From: Methanospirillum hungatei JF-1
Lineage (GTDB): Archaea > Halobacteriota > Methanomicrobia > Methanomicrobiales > Methanospirillaceae
Length of the DNA stretch: 64,000 bases
Direction: 5' to 3'
NCBI RefSeq assembly: GCF_000013445.1
Contig: NC_007796.1
Location: 1,958,936-2,022,935, forward strand
The position numbers were made by a program, and so were the translations under genes. The notes under the pieces were generated by a model. The model ran no database searches. It was not told the DNA's origin and worked only from the letters and a program-made list of their open reading frames with translations. This document shows, piece after piece, positions 55,409 to 64,000 of the stretch; the stretch's first letter is position 1, and each line of letters opens with the position of its first letter.

Positions 55409-56269
55409 TTATCTCATTCGCATGAGTTCCCTGACGACCCGGATATTATCTGCATCACCGCGCCGATCATCAACCGGTGTTTCGCAGATACAGGGGATAT
55501 TACGAAATCCCGGATGCATGAGGACTGAACGGATACCAGGTACACCAAGGGTACCCATGCCGATGTGTTCATGCCGATCAAGCCCGCTCCCAAGATCTCC
55601 CTTTGCATCATTAAGATGAATCACATGGAGCGATGTGAGACCGATAGTATCCTGAATCTGATCAGCCACCTGGCCAACCAACTCCGGGGTCCGGAGATCA
55701 TACCCTGCTGCAAAGGCATGACAGGTATCAAAACATATACCAATCCGATTCTGCTCTTCACACCGTCCAAAGACATCGCCGATATCCTCAATCGTGCTTC
55801 CCACCGAATGCTTCTCTCCTGCGGTGTTTTCAAGAAGGAGCATGGTCCCCGGTTCTCTGCCTTCAAGTGCGGTATCAATTGCCTGAACAACCCGTGCCCT
55901 CCCGTGCGCACGGTCATCTCCGGCATGTCCCAGATGAGTGATAAGATAAGGAATATGCAGGGCCTGACACCGGTCAAGTTCCATCCTCAATGCATCGACC
56001 GACTTCTCATACATTGCAGAATTGTCTCCGGCAAGATTAGGGAGATAGGAGATATGGGCATATACTGTCCCTGGTCTGAACTGTTCACTTTCGTGGATAA
56101 AGGCATCAGAATCCGGTTTTTCGATTGGTTTCGCCTTCCAACCCCGTGGGTTTTTGGTAAAAATCTGAAAGCAGTCGCATCCCCGTTCTCTGGCCCGGTC
56201 AAAGGCATGTACGAATGACCCGGCTATGGATACATGAACTCCGACCTGACGTAGTGTCATGGTACTCAT
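55409..56269 (-). CDS. nfo: Endonuclease IV (AP endonuclease)
   Basis: 286 residues, normal size for the TIM-barrel Nfo family. Zinc ligands are seen in YLITHLGHAG, LLLENTAG, CFDTCHAFAAGYD and HLNDAKGDLGSGLDRHEHIGMG. It cleaves DNA at abasic sites in base-excision repair. It overlaps the aldehyde dehydrogenase gene by 4 bases, an odd functional pairing. Confidence 0.95.
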   Translation of the reverse strand: MSTMTLRQVGVHVSIAGSFVHAFDRARERGCDCFQIFTKNPRGWKAKPIEKPDSDAFIHESEQFRPGTVYAHISYLPNLAGDNSAMYEKSVDALRMELDRCQALHIPYLITHLGHAGDDRAHGRARVVQAIDTALEGREPGTMLLLENTAGEKHSVGSTIEDIGDVFGRCEEQNRIGICFDTCHAFAAGYDLRTPELVGQVADQIQDTIGLTSLHVIHLNDAKGDLGSGLDRHEHIGMGTLGVPGIRSVLMHPGFRNIPCICETPVDDRRGDADNIRVVRELMRMR

Positions 56270-57681
56270 GGATGAATGAGAATGGTCTTCTCTTCCAGGT
56301 AGTGGAAGAGAGCATACCGCCCGTTTTCCCGCCCAAGACCTGATGACTTCACACCTCCAAAAGGTACTTCAGGAGGTATTCTCAGATGCTGGTTCACCCA
56401 TACAATGCCGGCATCAAGCTCCTGGGTCGCCCGGGATATCGTTCTCATGTCATGAGTCCAGACTGATGCACCAAGACCAAACCGTGTTGCGTTCGCACGC
56501 TCAATTGCGTCGGATATGGAGTCAAATTCTGATATTGGAAGAACGGGACCAAATACTTCTTCACGCATGACCGGAGCATCAGGATCGACATCAGTGAGGA
56601 TGGTCGGAAGATAAAAGCTCCCCATTGCATAGGGGTCAGAATCAGGTATCTTCCCACCGGACAGTACGGTACCCAGCCGGTTATCCACGGTCTCCTGCAC
56701 CAGGGAATGGACTGTATCCCGTTGTCTTTTGGAATGAACCGGTCCCATATCCACACCAGCTAAAAGCCCGTTTCCAACCTGAAGTGCATCGGCCAGTTCC
56801 CTGACCCGCCGGACAAAGGGTGCATAGATGCTGGTATCAACAAATACCCTTTTTATTGCAGTGCAGGTCTGGCCACAGTTAAAGAACCTGCCTGACACTG
56901 CTCCTTTCGCTGCCGCTTCAAGGTCTGCATCCTTGCAGACGATCATGGCATCACTCCCGCCAAGTTCAAGAATAGTCTTTTTTAAGGTTTTTGCTGCATG
57001 CTCTGCAACCTGAATGCCAGTCGGAACAGCACCGGTGAATGAGAGCGATTTGATATCCGGATGACGGGCAAGTGCCTCTCCTACCACCTCCCCCGATCCG
57101 GTGACCAGCTGGAGAACTGATTCAGGAACGCCAACACGATACAGACATCCTGCCAAGGCTTTACAGGTCAGGGGGGCGGTCGTTGAAGGCTTTACGATCA
57201 TCGTATTTCCGGTGGCAAGCACCGGCCCAATCTTCCAACCCATGATGAGGACCGGCATATTCCAGGGTATGATGGCCGCACAGACACCAAGGGGCTGCCG
57301 CACAACCATCATGTGCCCATACGTTTTGCTCAGCCCATAGTCACCCTTCAGAGTGCCGGAGATTGAAGCATAATACTCCAGCACCCGGGCAAATCCTGCT
57401 ACTTCATTCATGGATTCACGAAGTGGTTTACCCTGCTCCCGGGTAAGCAGGCGGGCAAGATCCTTTTGATCAGCCCGTACAAGCTGAGCTGCTGAAAAGA
57501 GGAGTTTTGACCGGTCAAGGGGATCGGTTTGAGACCAGGACCGGAAGGCTTCCCATGCGGTACTGACCGCATTATTCACATCATCAGGTGTTCCCGCAGG
57601 AACGCTGCCGACAAGACTCCCATCAGCAGGATTATAGACCTCATATGATTCCTGATTCATAGGAGCCTGCTTTGATGTCAT
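56266..57681 (-). CDS. NAD(P)-dependent aldehyde dehydrogenase
   Basis: 471 residues of the ALDH superfamily. Asn in the conserved IIPWNMP is N141, general base E239 (in ILELGGSD), catalytic C273 (in NCGQTCTAIK). End motif PFGGVKSSGLGRENG. Nearest kinds are succinate-semialdehyde and lactaldehyde dehydrogenases; the second could feed F420 side-chain synthesis, but substrate cannot be fixed from sequence. Cotranscribed with nfo. Confidence 0.88.
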   Translation of the reverse strand: MTSKQAPMNQESYEVYNPADGSLVGSVPAGTPDDVNNAVSTAWEAFRSWSQTDPLDRSKLLFSAAQLVRADQKDLARLLTREQGKPLRESMNEVAGFARVLEYYASISGTLKGDYGLSKTYGHMMVVRQPLGVCAAIIPWNMPVLIMGWKIGPVLATGNTMIVKPSTTAPLTCKALAGCLYRVGVPESVLQLVTGSGEVVGEALARHPDIKSLSFTGAVPTGIQVAEHAAKTLKKTILELGGSDAMIVCKDADLEAAAKGAVSGRFFNCGQTCTAIKRVFVDTSIYAPFVRRVRELADALQVGNGLLAGVDMGPVHSKRQRDTVHSLVQETVDNRLGTVLSGGKIPDSDPYAMGSFYLPTILTDVDPDAPVMREEVFGPVLPISEFDSISDAIERANATRFGLGASVWTHDMRTISRATQELDAGIVWVNQHLRIPPEVPFGGVKSSGLGRENGRYALFHYLEEKTILIHP

Positions 57682-57747
57682 GCTCAGAGATTATGATGCA
57701 TGAATAAAAATCTCAATGGTCAGGTGTAAAAAGAGAGGAGATCAAGG

Positions 57748-58887
57748 TCAGCTGCAGACTGTCCCATACATACGGTCAAGTTTCTGCGCAATTCCTTCCC
57801 ATCTGAACTGCCGGTACACCTTGGATCGTCCGGTTCTGCCAAACTTAGAGAGACGATTTGTATCTTCAAGGGCCTGGCATATACCTTCTGCTAACCGGTC
57901 AGCTGAGACAGGAACTTTTATGCCATCCCGATATGACTCGATATTCTCATGTAGCCCGCCGACATCACACGCCACCACCGGTCGTCCTGCACTCCATGCC
58001 TCGGGGAGTACTATCCCGAACGGTTCATTCCTGCTTGGTATGACGACAAGGTCAGCCGCGTTAAGGAGCCGGACATACTCGGCATCGGTGATATACCCCG
58101 GGAACCGGACAGGAAGACCCCGATCATATGCAACCTGTTCCAGCCACGGACGCATGCCTCCGTCTCCGGCCATGATCACCTGCAGTCCCCAGTATTCTTC
58201 CTTTACCATCGGAAGGGCATCAAGGAGAAGGTCCGGGCCTTTCTGGTATGCCATCCGTCCGATGAAGAGGATGGTCGGTGCATAGGGGTGAATTCCCATC
58301 TCGGCTTTTAATGATCCCTGATCAAGGTCTACATCAAACTGTTCAGGAATAACTCCGTTTGGAAAGACACGGATCTTCCAGTCAGGAACCTGATACAGGT
58401 TCATAACCTCCTCACGGAGAACATTGCTGACGGTGGTGACCTGACGGGCAATCAGGCCTGCATACCACTCTTTCCCGCATATCTCATGGTATTCCCACCA
58501 GCTTCCGTGCTGATTGCCATTTCGTCCATATTCGGTTGAATGGTACGTGAAGATGGTATTTCTGTCCTGCAGAAGGTGTAATGCTTCAGTTACATGCCAG
58601 TCATGAAAGTGAAGGATATCAAAAGGAGTCCCATCATACTCCCTGAACCGGTTCACCATGGCATGACTCATGTTCCGGCAGTATTCAACGATATTTCCCC
58701 CTTCCGGTCTGACCCCATGGTAATGCACACCGTTGAAGGAAAAATCGCAATCCCCTCTGGTAAAATAATGAACTTCGTTTCTTTTCGCCAGCTCCTGAGC
58801 TAAATATGTTGCCGCGTTCGCAAGTCCACCCACTCGCTCGGAGTACAACGACTCCCAACAGAAGAATGCAATCTTTTTTCGTTCCAC
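57748..58887 (-). CDS. Glycosyltransferase family 4
   Basis: 379 residues with two Rossmann domains (GT-B fold). N-terminal GGLANAATYLAQELAKR glycine loop; C-terminal ILFIGRMAYQKGPDLLLDALP and the E-x7-E nucleotide-sugar motif in NEPFGIVLPEAWSAGRPVV. Probably acts in surface glycan or glycogen-like polymer synthesis. It is divergent from the trp operon and shares its upstream region. Confidence 0.88.
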   Translation of the reverse strand: MERKKIAFFCWESLYSERVGGLANAATYLAQELAKRNEVHYFTRGDCDFSFNGVHYHGVRPEGGNIVEYCRNMSHAMVNRFREYDGTPFDILHFHDWHVTEALHLLQDRNTIFTYHSTEYGRNGNQHGSWWEYHEICGKEWYAGLIARQVTTVSNVLREEVMNLYQVPDWKIRVFPNGVIPEQFDVDLDQGSLKAEMGIHPYAPTILFIGRMAYQKGPDLLLDALPMVKEEYWGLQVIMAGDGGMRPWLEQVAYDRGLPVRFPGYITDAEYVRLLNAADLVVIPSRNEPFGIVLPEAWSAGRPVVACDVGGLHENIESYRDGIKVPVSADRLAEGICQALEDTNRLSKFGRTGRSKVYRQFRWEGIAQKLDRMYGTVCS

Positions 58888-59008
58888 GTATATGCTCCCT
58901 GATATATCATCCGGTAGAGATATCTACCATTTTTGCGGAATATTCGATGTCAGTTGTGTGTTTTACTCTGTTTCTGGAAGGTCTTACTTTGCCATCTTGT
59001 CCACTGCC

Positions 59009-59020
59009 CCCTCATGAGGG
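59009..59020. promoter_or_regulatory. 12-bp palindrome in the GT-trp intergenic region
   Basis: CCCTCATGAGGG is a perfect palindrome; with flanking bases it extends to CTGCC...GGCAG with a two-base bulge. It lies 122 bases upstream of the glycosyltransferase start. It could be an operator or the base of a small hairpin. Confidence 0.3.
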
Positions 59021-59051
59021 CAGAACAGAATCCAATACGACGTGATAACAT

Positions 59052-59080
59052 ATATATGTACTTATTTGCCGTACATTAAA
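59052..59080. promoter_or_regulatory. Distal TRP-box-like inverted repeat
   Basis: ATATATGTAC, nine bases, then GTACATTAAA: an imperfect inverted repeat with TGTAC/GTACA cores. The half-site ATATATGTAC recurs at the proximal site 59216-59241. TGTACA is the TRP-box core bound by TrpY-type repressors in methanogens, from memory. Confidence 0.45.
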
Positions 59081-59162
59081 AAGACAAAATTATCAGATCT
59101 TGTCTGGATCTCACTTTAGAGCGCCTCACACGGTTTTCAAGACTTTTCATAATATATGATAC

Positions 59163-59170
59163 TATAAAAT
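59163..59170 (+). promoter_or_regulatory. trpE: TATA box of the trp operon
   Basis: CTATAAAATATAT at ~59162-59174 is the best TATA element upstream of trpE. A start site ~25 bases downstream (about 59195) would leave a leader of ~90 bases and place the proximal palindrome just after the start of transcription. Confidence 0.5.
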
Positions 59171-59215
59171 ATATCACATGTATTTTCCATTTGTGTAATA
59201 GAGACAACAATGTAT

Positions 59216-59241
59216 ATATATGTACATTATCTTACATATAT
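59216..59241. promoter_or_regulatory. Proximal TRP-box-like perfect inverted repeat (putative trp operator)
   Basis: Perfect 9-base arms ATATATGTA (59216-59224) and TACATATAT (59233-59241) around an 8-base spacer; it contains TGTACA at 59221-59226. It lies between the TATA box and the trpE start, where a bound repressor would block initiation or early elongation. Confidence 0.55.
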
Positions 59242-59283
59242 GATCATGATAAGCCAGGTATTCCAAAAGGTGATGCCGGTGGA

Positions 59284-60801
59284 ATGGATACTGCCATGAA
59301 GGCAGGTCAGTCCATGGGGATTTTCCCATTTCAATTGTATGAGAAGATCGCCAAATCCGCACTACAAACGACCTATATTCCGGTTTTTCTTCCAATACCG
59401 GAACCATCTGTGAATCCTGCAGAGATATATGCTACCCTGTCACAGGAACAGGGTTTTTTACTTGAGTCAATGGAAGGTGTTCCAAAACGTGCAGTCAGAT
59501 CAATCATCGGAGTAAAGCCACTCGCAACACTGGCAGTTTCTGATTCATGCATAATATCCGGCAAGGAGGGAGAAGTATTTCAAAATCTGCTCCAGGATCA
59601 GGAGATAACATCCCCGACTGATGTGCTCCGGATAATCCAGAGAGAATTATCTGCATATACACCAGATGCAGGCACATTTTCTGGTGGTATGGCAGGATAC
59701 TGCCGGTATGATCTGGTTCGGGACATCACCGGAGGGATGGTACAGGCAGGACAGGAGGAGGGCCCGGTTATCAGACTCATGATTCCGGGGGATCTCATCA
59801 TCTTTGATCATGTTGCCCACTCCTGTCTGCTTATTGCAGGGACTTTTATTCAGAAAGGGGACAATTATCAGGAAAAATACGATGATGCCGTCAGAAGAGT
59901 GCACACATTAGAGCAGGAGATTGCAAACCTCAAAAAAAGAGCACCAATCCCCACAGTCATGTATGAGAAGGTGCATCTTCCGGATCATGACAGGGATCTA
60001 TACGAACATGCCGTGGAACAGGCCCTGCAGCACATACGGGCAGGAGATATCTTTCAGATCGTCCTCTCACGAAGATTTTCACTTCCATATTCTGCTGATC
60101 CATATCGGATTTACCAGGTACTCAGGACGATAAATCCCTCACCATACCTGTATTATTTCAATTTTGGTGATGAAGCCATCATCGGATCCAGCCCTGAGAT
60201 GCTGGTAAAGACTAAAGGCAGGACGGTTATGACGGTCCCGATTGCCGGAACCAGGCCGAGGGGAAAGACAGAAACTGAGGATGCACAACTTGCAGAAGAA
60301 CTCCTGGCCGACCCCAAAGAACGGGCCGAGCACCTGATGCTTGTGGATCTTGCACGCAATGACATCGGCAGGGTATCTGAGTTTGGAACCGTAAAGGTCC
60401 CTGATTTTATGTCCATTGACAAATTTTCCCATGTCCAGCATATCACCTCCGTAGTCACCGGAGAACTTCAGGCAGAGAAAGGGCCGGTTGATGTACTGGA
60501 GGCATGCTTTCCGGCAGGGACCGTGAGCGGAGCACCAAAGATCCGTGCCATGCAGATTATCCAGGACCTGGAACCTACCCCCCGGGGAATTTATTCAGGG
60601 GCAGTCGGTTATCTTGGATTTGACGGACTGATGGAATTTGCCATCGCAATCAGAACAGTAATCGTAAAAAATAACATTGCCACTTGTCAGGCTGGTGCAG
60701 GAATCGTTGCAGATTCGGTCCCGTCCAAAGAATTTGATGAGACCCAGGCAAAGGCAGGAGCAATGGCACAGGCAATATTCACCGCAGGAAGATTACCATG
60801 A
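59284..60801 (+). CDS. trpE: Anthranilate synthase component I
   Basis: About 505 residues from the ATG at 59284, which has AGGTGATG 8 bases upstream. The open frame reaches back to 59191, but those 31 codons run through the operator region and are not family-like. The Trp feedback-site motif LLES is present (GFLLESMEG). Catalytic features are IVLSRRFSLPYS, GTRPRGKTETED and AGTVSGAPKIRAMQII. It makes anthranilate from chorismate with NH3 supplied by TrpG. Overlaps trpG by 4 bases. Confidence 0.95.
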   Translation: MDTAMKAGQSMGIFPFQLYEKIAKSALQTTYIPVFLPIPEPSVNPAEIYATLSQEQGFLLESMEGVPKRAVRSIIGVKPLATLAVSDSCIISGKEGEVFQNLLQDQEITSPTDVLRIIQRELSAYTPDAGTFSGGMAGYCRYDLVRDITGGMVQAGQEEGPVIRLMIPGDLIIFDHVAHSCLLIAGTFIQKGDNYQEKYDDAVRRVHTLEQEIANLKKRAPIPTVMYEKVHLPDHDRDLYEHAVEQALQHIRAGDIFQIVLSRRFSLPYSADPYRIYQVLRTINPSPYLYYFNFGDEAIIGSSPEMLVKTKGRTVMTVPIAGTRPRGKTETEDAQLAEELLADPKERAEHLMLVDLARNDIGRVSEFGTVKVPDFMSIDKFSHVQHITSVVTGELQAEKGPVDVLEACFPAGTVSGAPKIRAMQIIQDLEPTPRGIYSGAVGYLGFDGLMEFAIAIRTVIVKNNIATCQAGAGIVADSVPSKEFDETQAKAGAMAQAIFTAGRLP

Positions 60802-61376
60802 AGGTCGTTATCATTGACTGTTTTGACAGTTTTACCTACAATCTCTACCAGCTGGTCGGATCCCTTGGTGCTGAACCGGTACCGATCACCTGTAATAAAC
60901 CGTTAGAAACCATACAAAAGGCAGATCCAGACCGGATTATTCTCTCGCCCGGACCCGGAACACCGAAGGATTCCGGGGTGTGCAGAGAGGTCATACAAAC
61001 ATACATGGGAATGGTTCCCATACTCGGCGTATGTCTTGGACACCAGACCATTATTGACACGCTGGGAGGTGTCATCAGGCAGATGGAGCGGCCGGTTCAC
61101 GGGATGACCAGTGAGATCCATACCACCGGAGAAGGAATATTTAACGGCGTTCCGGATTCTTTTCCTGCTGCCAGATACCATTCTCTCACGGCCGAACCAA
61201 AAACCCTTCCCTCTGTCCTGAAAGTGACTGCAACAACACAGGATGACCAGACAATCATGGCAGTTGCCCACCGGAACCATCCGGTATATGGCCTGCAGTT
61301 TCATCCGGAGAGTGTGATGACTCCGGCAGGCCGCACCATCATGAAGAATTTCCTCAGGTACGGAGGTGAATGCTGA
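60798..61376 (+). CDS. trpG: Anthranilate synthase component II (glutamine amidotransferase)
   Basis: 192 residues, class I glutamine amidotransferase. Catalytic Cys in GVCLGHQTI, His and Glu in [10 protein letters not shown], and the oxyanion region [11 protein letters not shown]. It supplies ammonia to TrpE. It is a free subunit, not fused to TrpD. Shares the base A of its TGA stop with the trpD start. Confidence 0.95.
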
Positions 61377-62380
61377 TGATTCAGGATACTATCAGGAAAG
61401 TTGTCAGTATGCAGGATCTGGCACCTGATGAGGCCCGGGACCTGATGACCTCGATTGCAGACGGAAAGGTAACTGATGCACAGATTGGCTCTATACTGAC
61501 CGCTCTTTCGATGAAGGGGGTGACCGCTCATGAGATAACCGCCTTTGCTCATGTGCTCAGGGACCGGGCTGTTCAATTAAAAACAGATACCTCCGGAACC
61601 TTCGTCGATACCTGCGGAACCGGCGGAGACGGGGCTCATACCTTTAACATCAGTACCGCCGCAGCCCTCGTTGCAGCAGCGGCAGGTGTCAGAGTCGTCA
61701 AGCATGGGAATAGGGGAGTGTCAAGCAGATCAGGATCGGCAGATGTACTCGAAGCCCTTGGAATTCCCATCACCCTCACCCCTGAGGAGGCTGCAGCTTC
61801 GGTCTCATCACATAACATCGCATTCCTGTTTGCCCCTGGGTATCATCCTGCTATCGGGAGAGTTGCTTCAGCACGACGGGAGATCGGATTCTTCTCGGTC
61901 TTTAACATCCTCGGTCCGCTGCTCAACCCTGCCGGAGCTTCGGCACGACTGATCGGTGTGGGAGATACTCGGCACATCCCCTCCATAACCGGGGCACTGG
62001 CAAACCTTGGGGTATCCCACGCCATGGTGGTTCATGGAGACGGCACCGACGAGATTACCATCACCGGTGAGACCGAGGTTTATGAATTATCAGGGGGAAC
62101 CATCTGCAGGTATACCCTGACACCTGAAGAGTTCGGAATTAGACGGGTATCGCGGGAAACCATCGCAGGAGGAAGCCCTGCAGAGAATGCAGAGATCATC
62201 ATGGACATCTTCTCAGGAAGAAAAGGGCCCTGCCGGGATATTGTCCTCCTGAATGCAGCAGCAGCGATTTACCTTGGAGAAAAAGCCACCTGCATCTATG
62301 ATGGGTACAGAATTGCCAGGGAAGTGGTCGATTCAGGACAGGCATACCGGCTGGTTATGGCACTCAGGAGAACAACATGA
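61376..62380 (+). CDS. trpD: Anthranilate phosphoribosyltransferase
   Basis: 334 residues. PRPP and anthranilate binding motifs [35 protein letters not shown] and GPLLNPAG are intact. I chose the ATG at 61376 because GGAGGTGA lies 6 bases before it; the ATG at 61370 would be only one base from that site. Overlaps trpC by 4 bases. Confidence 0.95.
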
Positions 62381-63135
62381 TCCTTGATGATATCGTCGCA
62401 TCAGCCCACCGGCGGGCATCTGAGCTCCCCGGCTTCTTTCAGACACCCTCTCATACCCCCATCAGTCTGAAAGATGCAATCATTCAGAAACGGAGAACTC
62501 ATGCACATCCGGTTATTGCTGAACTCAAGTTTGCGTCACCTTCACGGGGGATCATCAGAAGAGAGACAAAGCCCGAAGATGTTGCAACTGAACTGGTGCA
62601 TGGAGGTTGCTGTGCTCTTTCGGTCCTGACTGAACCTGAATACTTTTCCGGGTGTTCAGCAACCATCCCGGCCATCAGGGACAAGGTAACGGTTCCAATC
62701 CTCAGAAAGGACTTCATCGTGGATGAGCAGCAACTGGACGAAACCAGGGCTCTTGGAGCGGATGCTGTCCTTCTGATCGCCGGGGTTCTTGGAGAAGAGA
62801 CCGGGCACTTTGTCGAAGCAACAAAAAAACGCGGTCTTGAACCTCTGCTTGAAGTACATACCAGACAGGAGGCACGAATGGCAGTCGATACCGACGCAGA
62901 ACTCATCGGGATAAATAACCGCGACCTTCGGACATTCAAAACCGACCTGTCCACCACAAAGCGAATTGCTCCCCTGATTCATCAGGCAGGCAGAACCGTT
63001 GTATCTCTGAGCGGGATGATCTGGCCCTGTGATATCAGGTTTATGAGTCATTACGCAGACGGGTTTCTTATCGGATCAAGTATTATGTCCTCAAAAAATC
63101 CAGGAAAAAGAGTGGAGGGATTGGTATACGCATAA
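62377..63135 (+). CDS. trpC: Indole-3-glycerol phosphate synthase
   Basis: 252 residues, TIM barrel. Catalytic Lys residues are seen in [12 protein letters not shown] and [11 protein letters not shown], and Glu/Asn in [17 protein letters not shown]. It closes the indole ring of CdRP. Not fused with TrpF. Its TAA overlaps the codon used as trpF start. Confidence 0.95.
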
Positions 63136-63707
63136 AGATCTGTGGAATTACCAGACCTGAAGATGCACATCTTGCAGATAAGGCCGGAGCTGATGCAATC
63201 GGGGTTGTCCTCTTCTCAGATTCACCCCGTGAGGTATCTCTTCAAAGGGCTGCAGAGATATTCAAGGCTGCCGGACCATACATGGGAAGGGTCTGTGTAT
63301 CGCATACCAGCTCAGTTCAGGACCTGGCACAGATGCTTACCCTTCAACCGACGGCCATTCAGATATCCCATCCGCATACCCTCCCCACGAACCGCCCGTA
63401 CCAGGTTATACGAGTCATACAGCCGGGTGATCCAATACCCAAAGATGCCGATGCCGTGATTGTCGACGCAAGTATGGGAAAAGGTGCCCTCTACGATCAC
63501 GATTACGCACAATCAATCATATCCATGTCTAAAATTCCAGTCATACTTGCCGGGGGATTAAACCCGGACAATGTGAAAGAAGCAGTACGATTACGACCAT
63601 ATGCCGTTGATGTTGCATCAGGTGTTGAATCATCACCTGGCATAAAGGATGCACGCAAGATCATGGCATTTGTGAAAAACGCCCGGGAGGCATACCATGC
63701 AGCTTAA
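63132..63707 (+). CDS. trpF: Phosphoribosylanthranilate isomerase with apparent ATA start
   Basis: The conserved N terminus [19 protein letters not shown], with the catalytic Cys, begins at 63135, but no ATG, GTG or TTG exists in this frame at or just before it. ATA at 63132-63134 sits exactly where an ATGA-type 4-base overlap with the trpC stop is expected, with GGAGGG (63114-63119) upstream. The catalytic Asp is in [15 protein letters not shown], and [10 protein letters not shown] binds phosphate. The first ATG in frame is at 63282 and would delete the catalytic Cys. About 191 residues, TIM barrel. Confidence 0.85.
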   Translation: MKICGITRPEDAHLADKAGADAIGVVLFSDSPREVSLQRAAEIFKAAGPYMGRVCVSHTSSVQDLAQMLTLQPTAIQISHPHTLPTNRPYQVIRVIQPGDPIPKDADAVIVDASMGKGALYDHDYAQSIISMSKIPVILAGGLNPDNVKEAVRLRPYAVDVASGVESSPGIKDARKIMAFVKNAREAYHAA

Positions 63708-64000
63708 TACCCGACTTGGGGAGTACGGCGGATGCTTTGTCCCTGAAACCCTCATGGGAGCCCTGGAAGAACTGGAAGATGCATTCCTGAAGATCTTCCC
63801 GGGATCGGCCTTTCAAAAAGAACTCAGCAAGTACCTGACAACCTACGCCGGACGGGAAACCCCCCTGACCTTCTGTAACAACATGTCACGGGATCTCGGA
63901 TGCAGGGTGTACCTGAAGCGCGAGGATCTCCTCCATTCAGGGGCCCATAAGATGAACAATGCCCTGGGTCAGGCACTACTCGCAAAATATATGGGTAAAA
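63697..64000 (+). CDS. trpB: Tryptophan synthase beta subunit (3' end outside window)
   Basis: The first 101 codons are present. The N terminus [18 protein letters not shown] and the PLP-lysine motif [18 protein letters not shown] are standard for TrpB1. It overlaps the trpF end by 11 bases. trpA probably follows outside the window. Confidence 0.95.
   Translation, partial: MQLNTRLGEYGGCFVPETLMGALEELEDAFLKIFPGSAFQKELSKYLTTYAGRETPLTFCNNMSRDLGCRVYLKREDLLHSGAHKMNNALGQALLAKYMGK

Noticed and set aside
55565-56218. 217-codon plus-strand frame opposite endonuclease IV
   Set aside because: All zinc-site motifs lie on the minus-strand frame; the plus frame has no family features.
59191-59283. Upstream extension of trpE to the first start-like codon
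   Set aside because: The extra 31 codons run through the palindromic operator and are not TrpE-like; a good ribosome-binding site sits before 59284.

Overview
The window comes from a euryarchaeal methanogen, most likely of the order Methanomicrobiales and close to Methanospirillum. The call rests on gene content: a six-subunit Ech-type membrane hydrogenase, archaeal A1AO (V/A-type) ATP synthase operons in the order H-I-K-E-C-F-A-B-D, a small siroheme/Fe-S sulfite-reductase-like protein, a multi-PAS sensor kinase of methanogen style, and ribosome-binding sites of the GGAGGTGAT kind. No rRNA, tRNA or CRISPR array was seen. The species call is an inference from recognition, not from a search.

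Layout. 1-5254: the end of a DUF389 membrane protein, a mini sulfite-reductase-like protein, a cupin, a receiver/PAS histidine kinase, and a ferredoxin-nitroreductase fusion. 5706-10790: echABCDEF, a tightly overlapping operon for a ferredoxin-linked, ion-pumping [NiFe] hydrogenase. 10914-11387: a hicB antitoxin with a broken hicA. 11546-29207: a large defence-type island. Its core is an SNF2 helicase with a C-terminal DUF3883 nuclease-like domain, a DUF1156 DNA methyltransferase and a DUF499 ATPase with an N-terminal HEPN motif. I read this as a helicase-methylase-ATPase (Hma-type) anti-phage locus. Three ATPase modules sit between the core genes: an OLD-like ATPase/TOPRIM protein, an AAA ATPase with a 187-residue partner, and an AAA ATPase with a DUF4276 partner. 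An IS1182-family element has split the helicase gene.

29301-37635 and 39549-48526 (both minus strand): two complete nine-gene A1AO ATP synthase operons in tandem, separated by a coiled-coil nuclease-like gene and a UspA gene on the plus strand. The operons are clearly diverged. The first has a single-hairpin rotor subunit K. The second has a triple-hairpin K with one ion-binding carboxylate replaced by Gln, a subunit C with an N-terminal transmembrane helix, and a subunit F cut short by an in-frame TAA. Each operon is preceded by an unlisted small ORF (55 and 46 residues).

48823-58887: a DUF362 ferredoxin, an AEC-family transporter, LemA, a TPR-transmembrane-diadenylate cyclase protein, a secreted NosD-like beta-helix protein, endonuclease IV overlapping an aldehyde dehydrogenase, and a GT4 glycosyltransferase. 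59284-64000: trpE-G-D-C-F-B (B cut by the window end), with two related palindromes bracketing the trp promoter and a trpF that has no ATG/GTG/TTG at its expected start.

Energy genes dominate the middle: Ech uses or makes an ion gradient to couple H2 and ferredoxin, and the two ATP synthases use the same kind of gradient. The most interesting parts are the defence island with its embedded modules and the structural divergence of the second ATP synthase.
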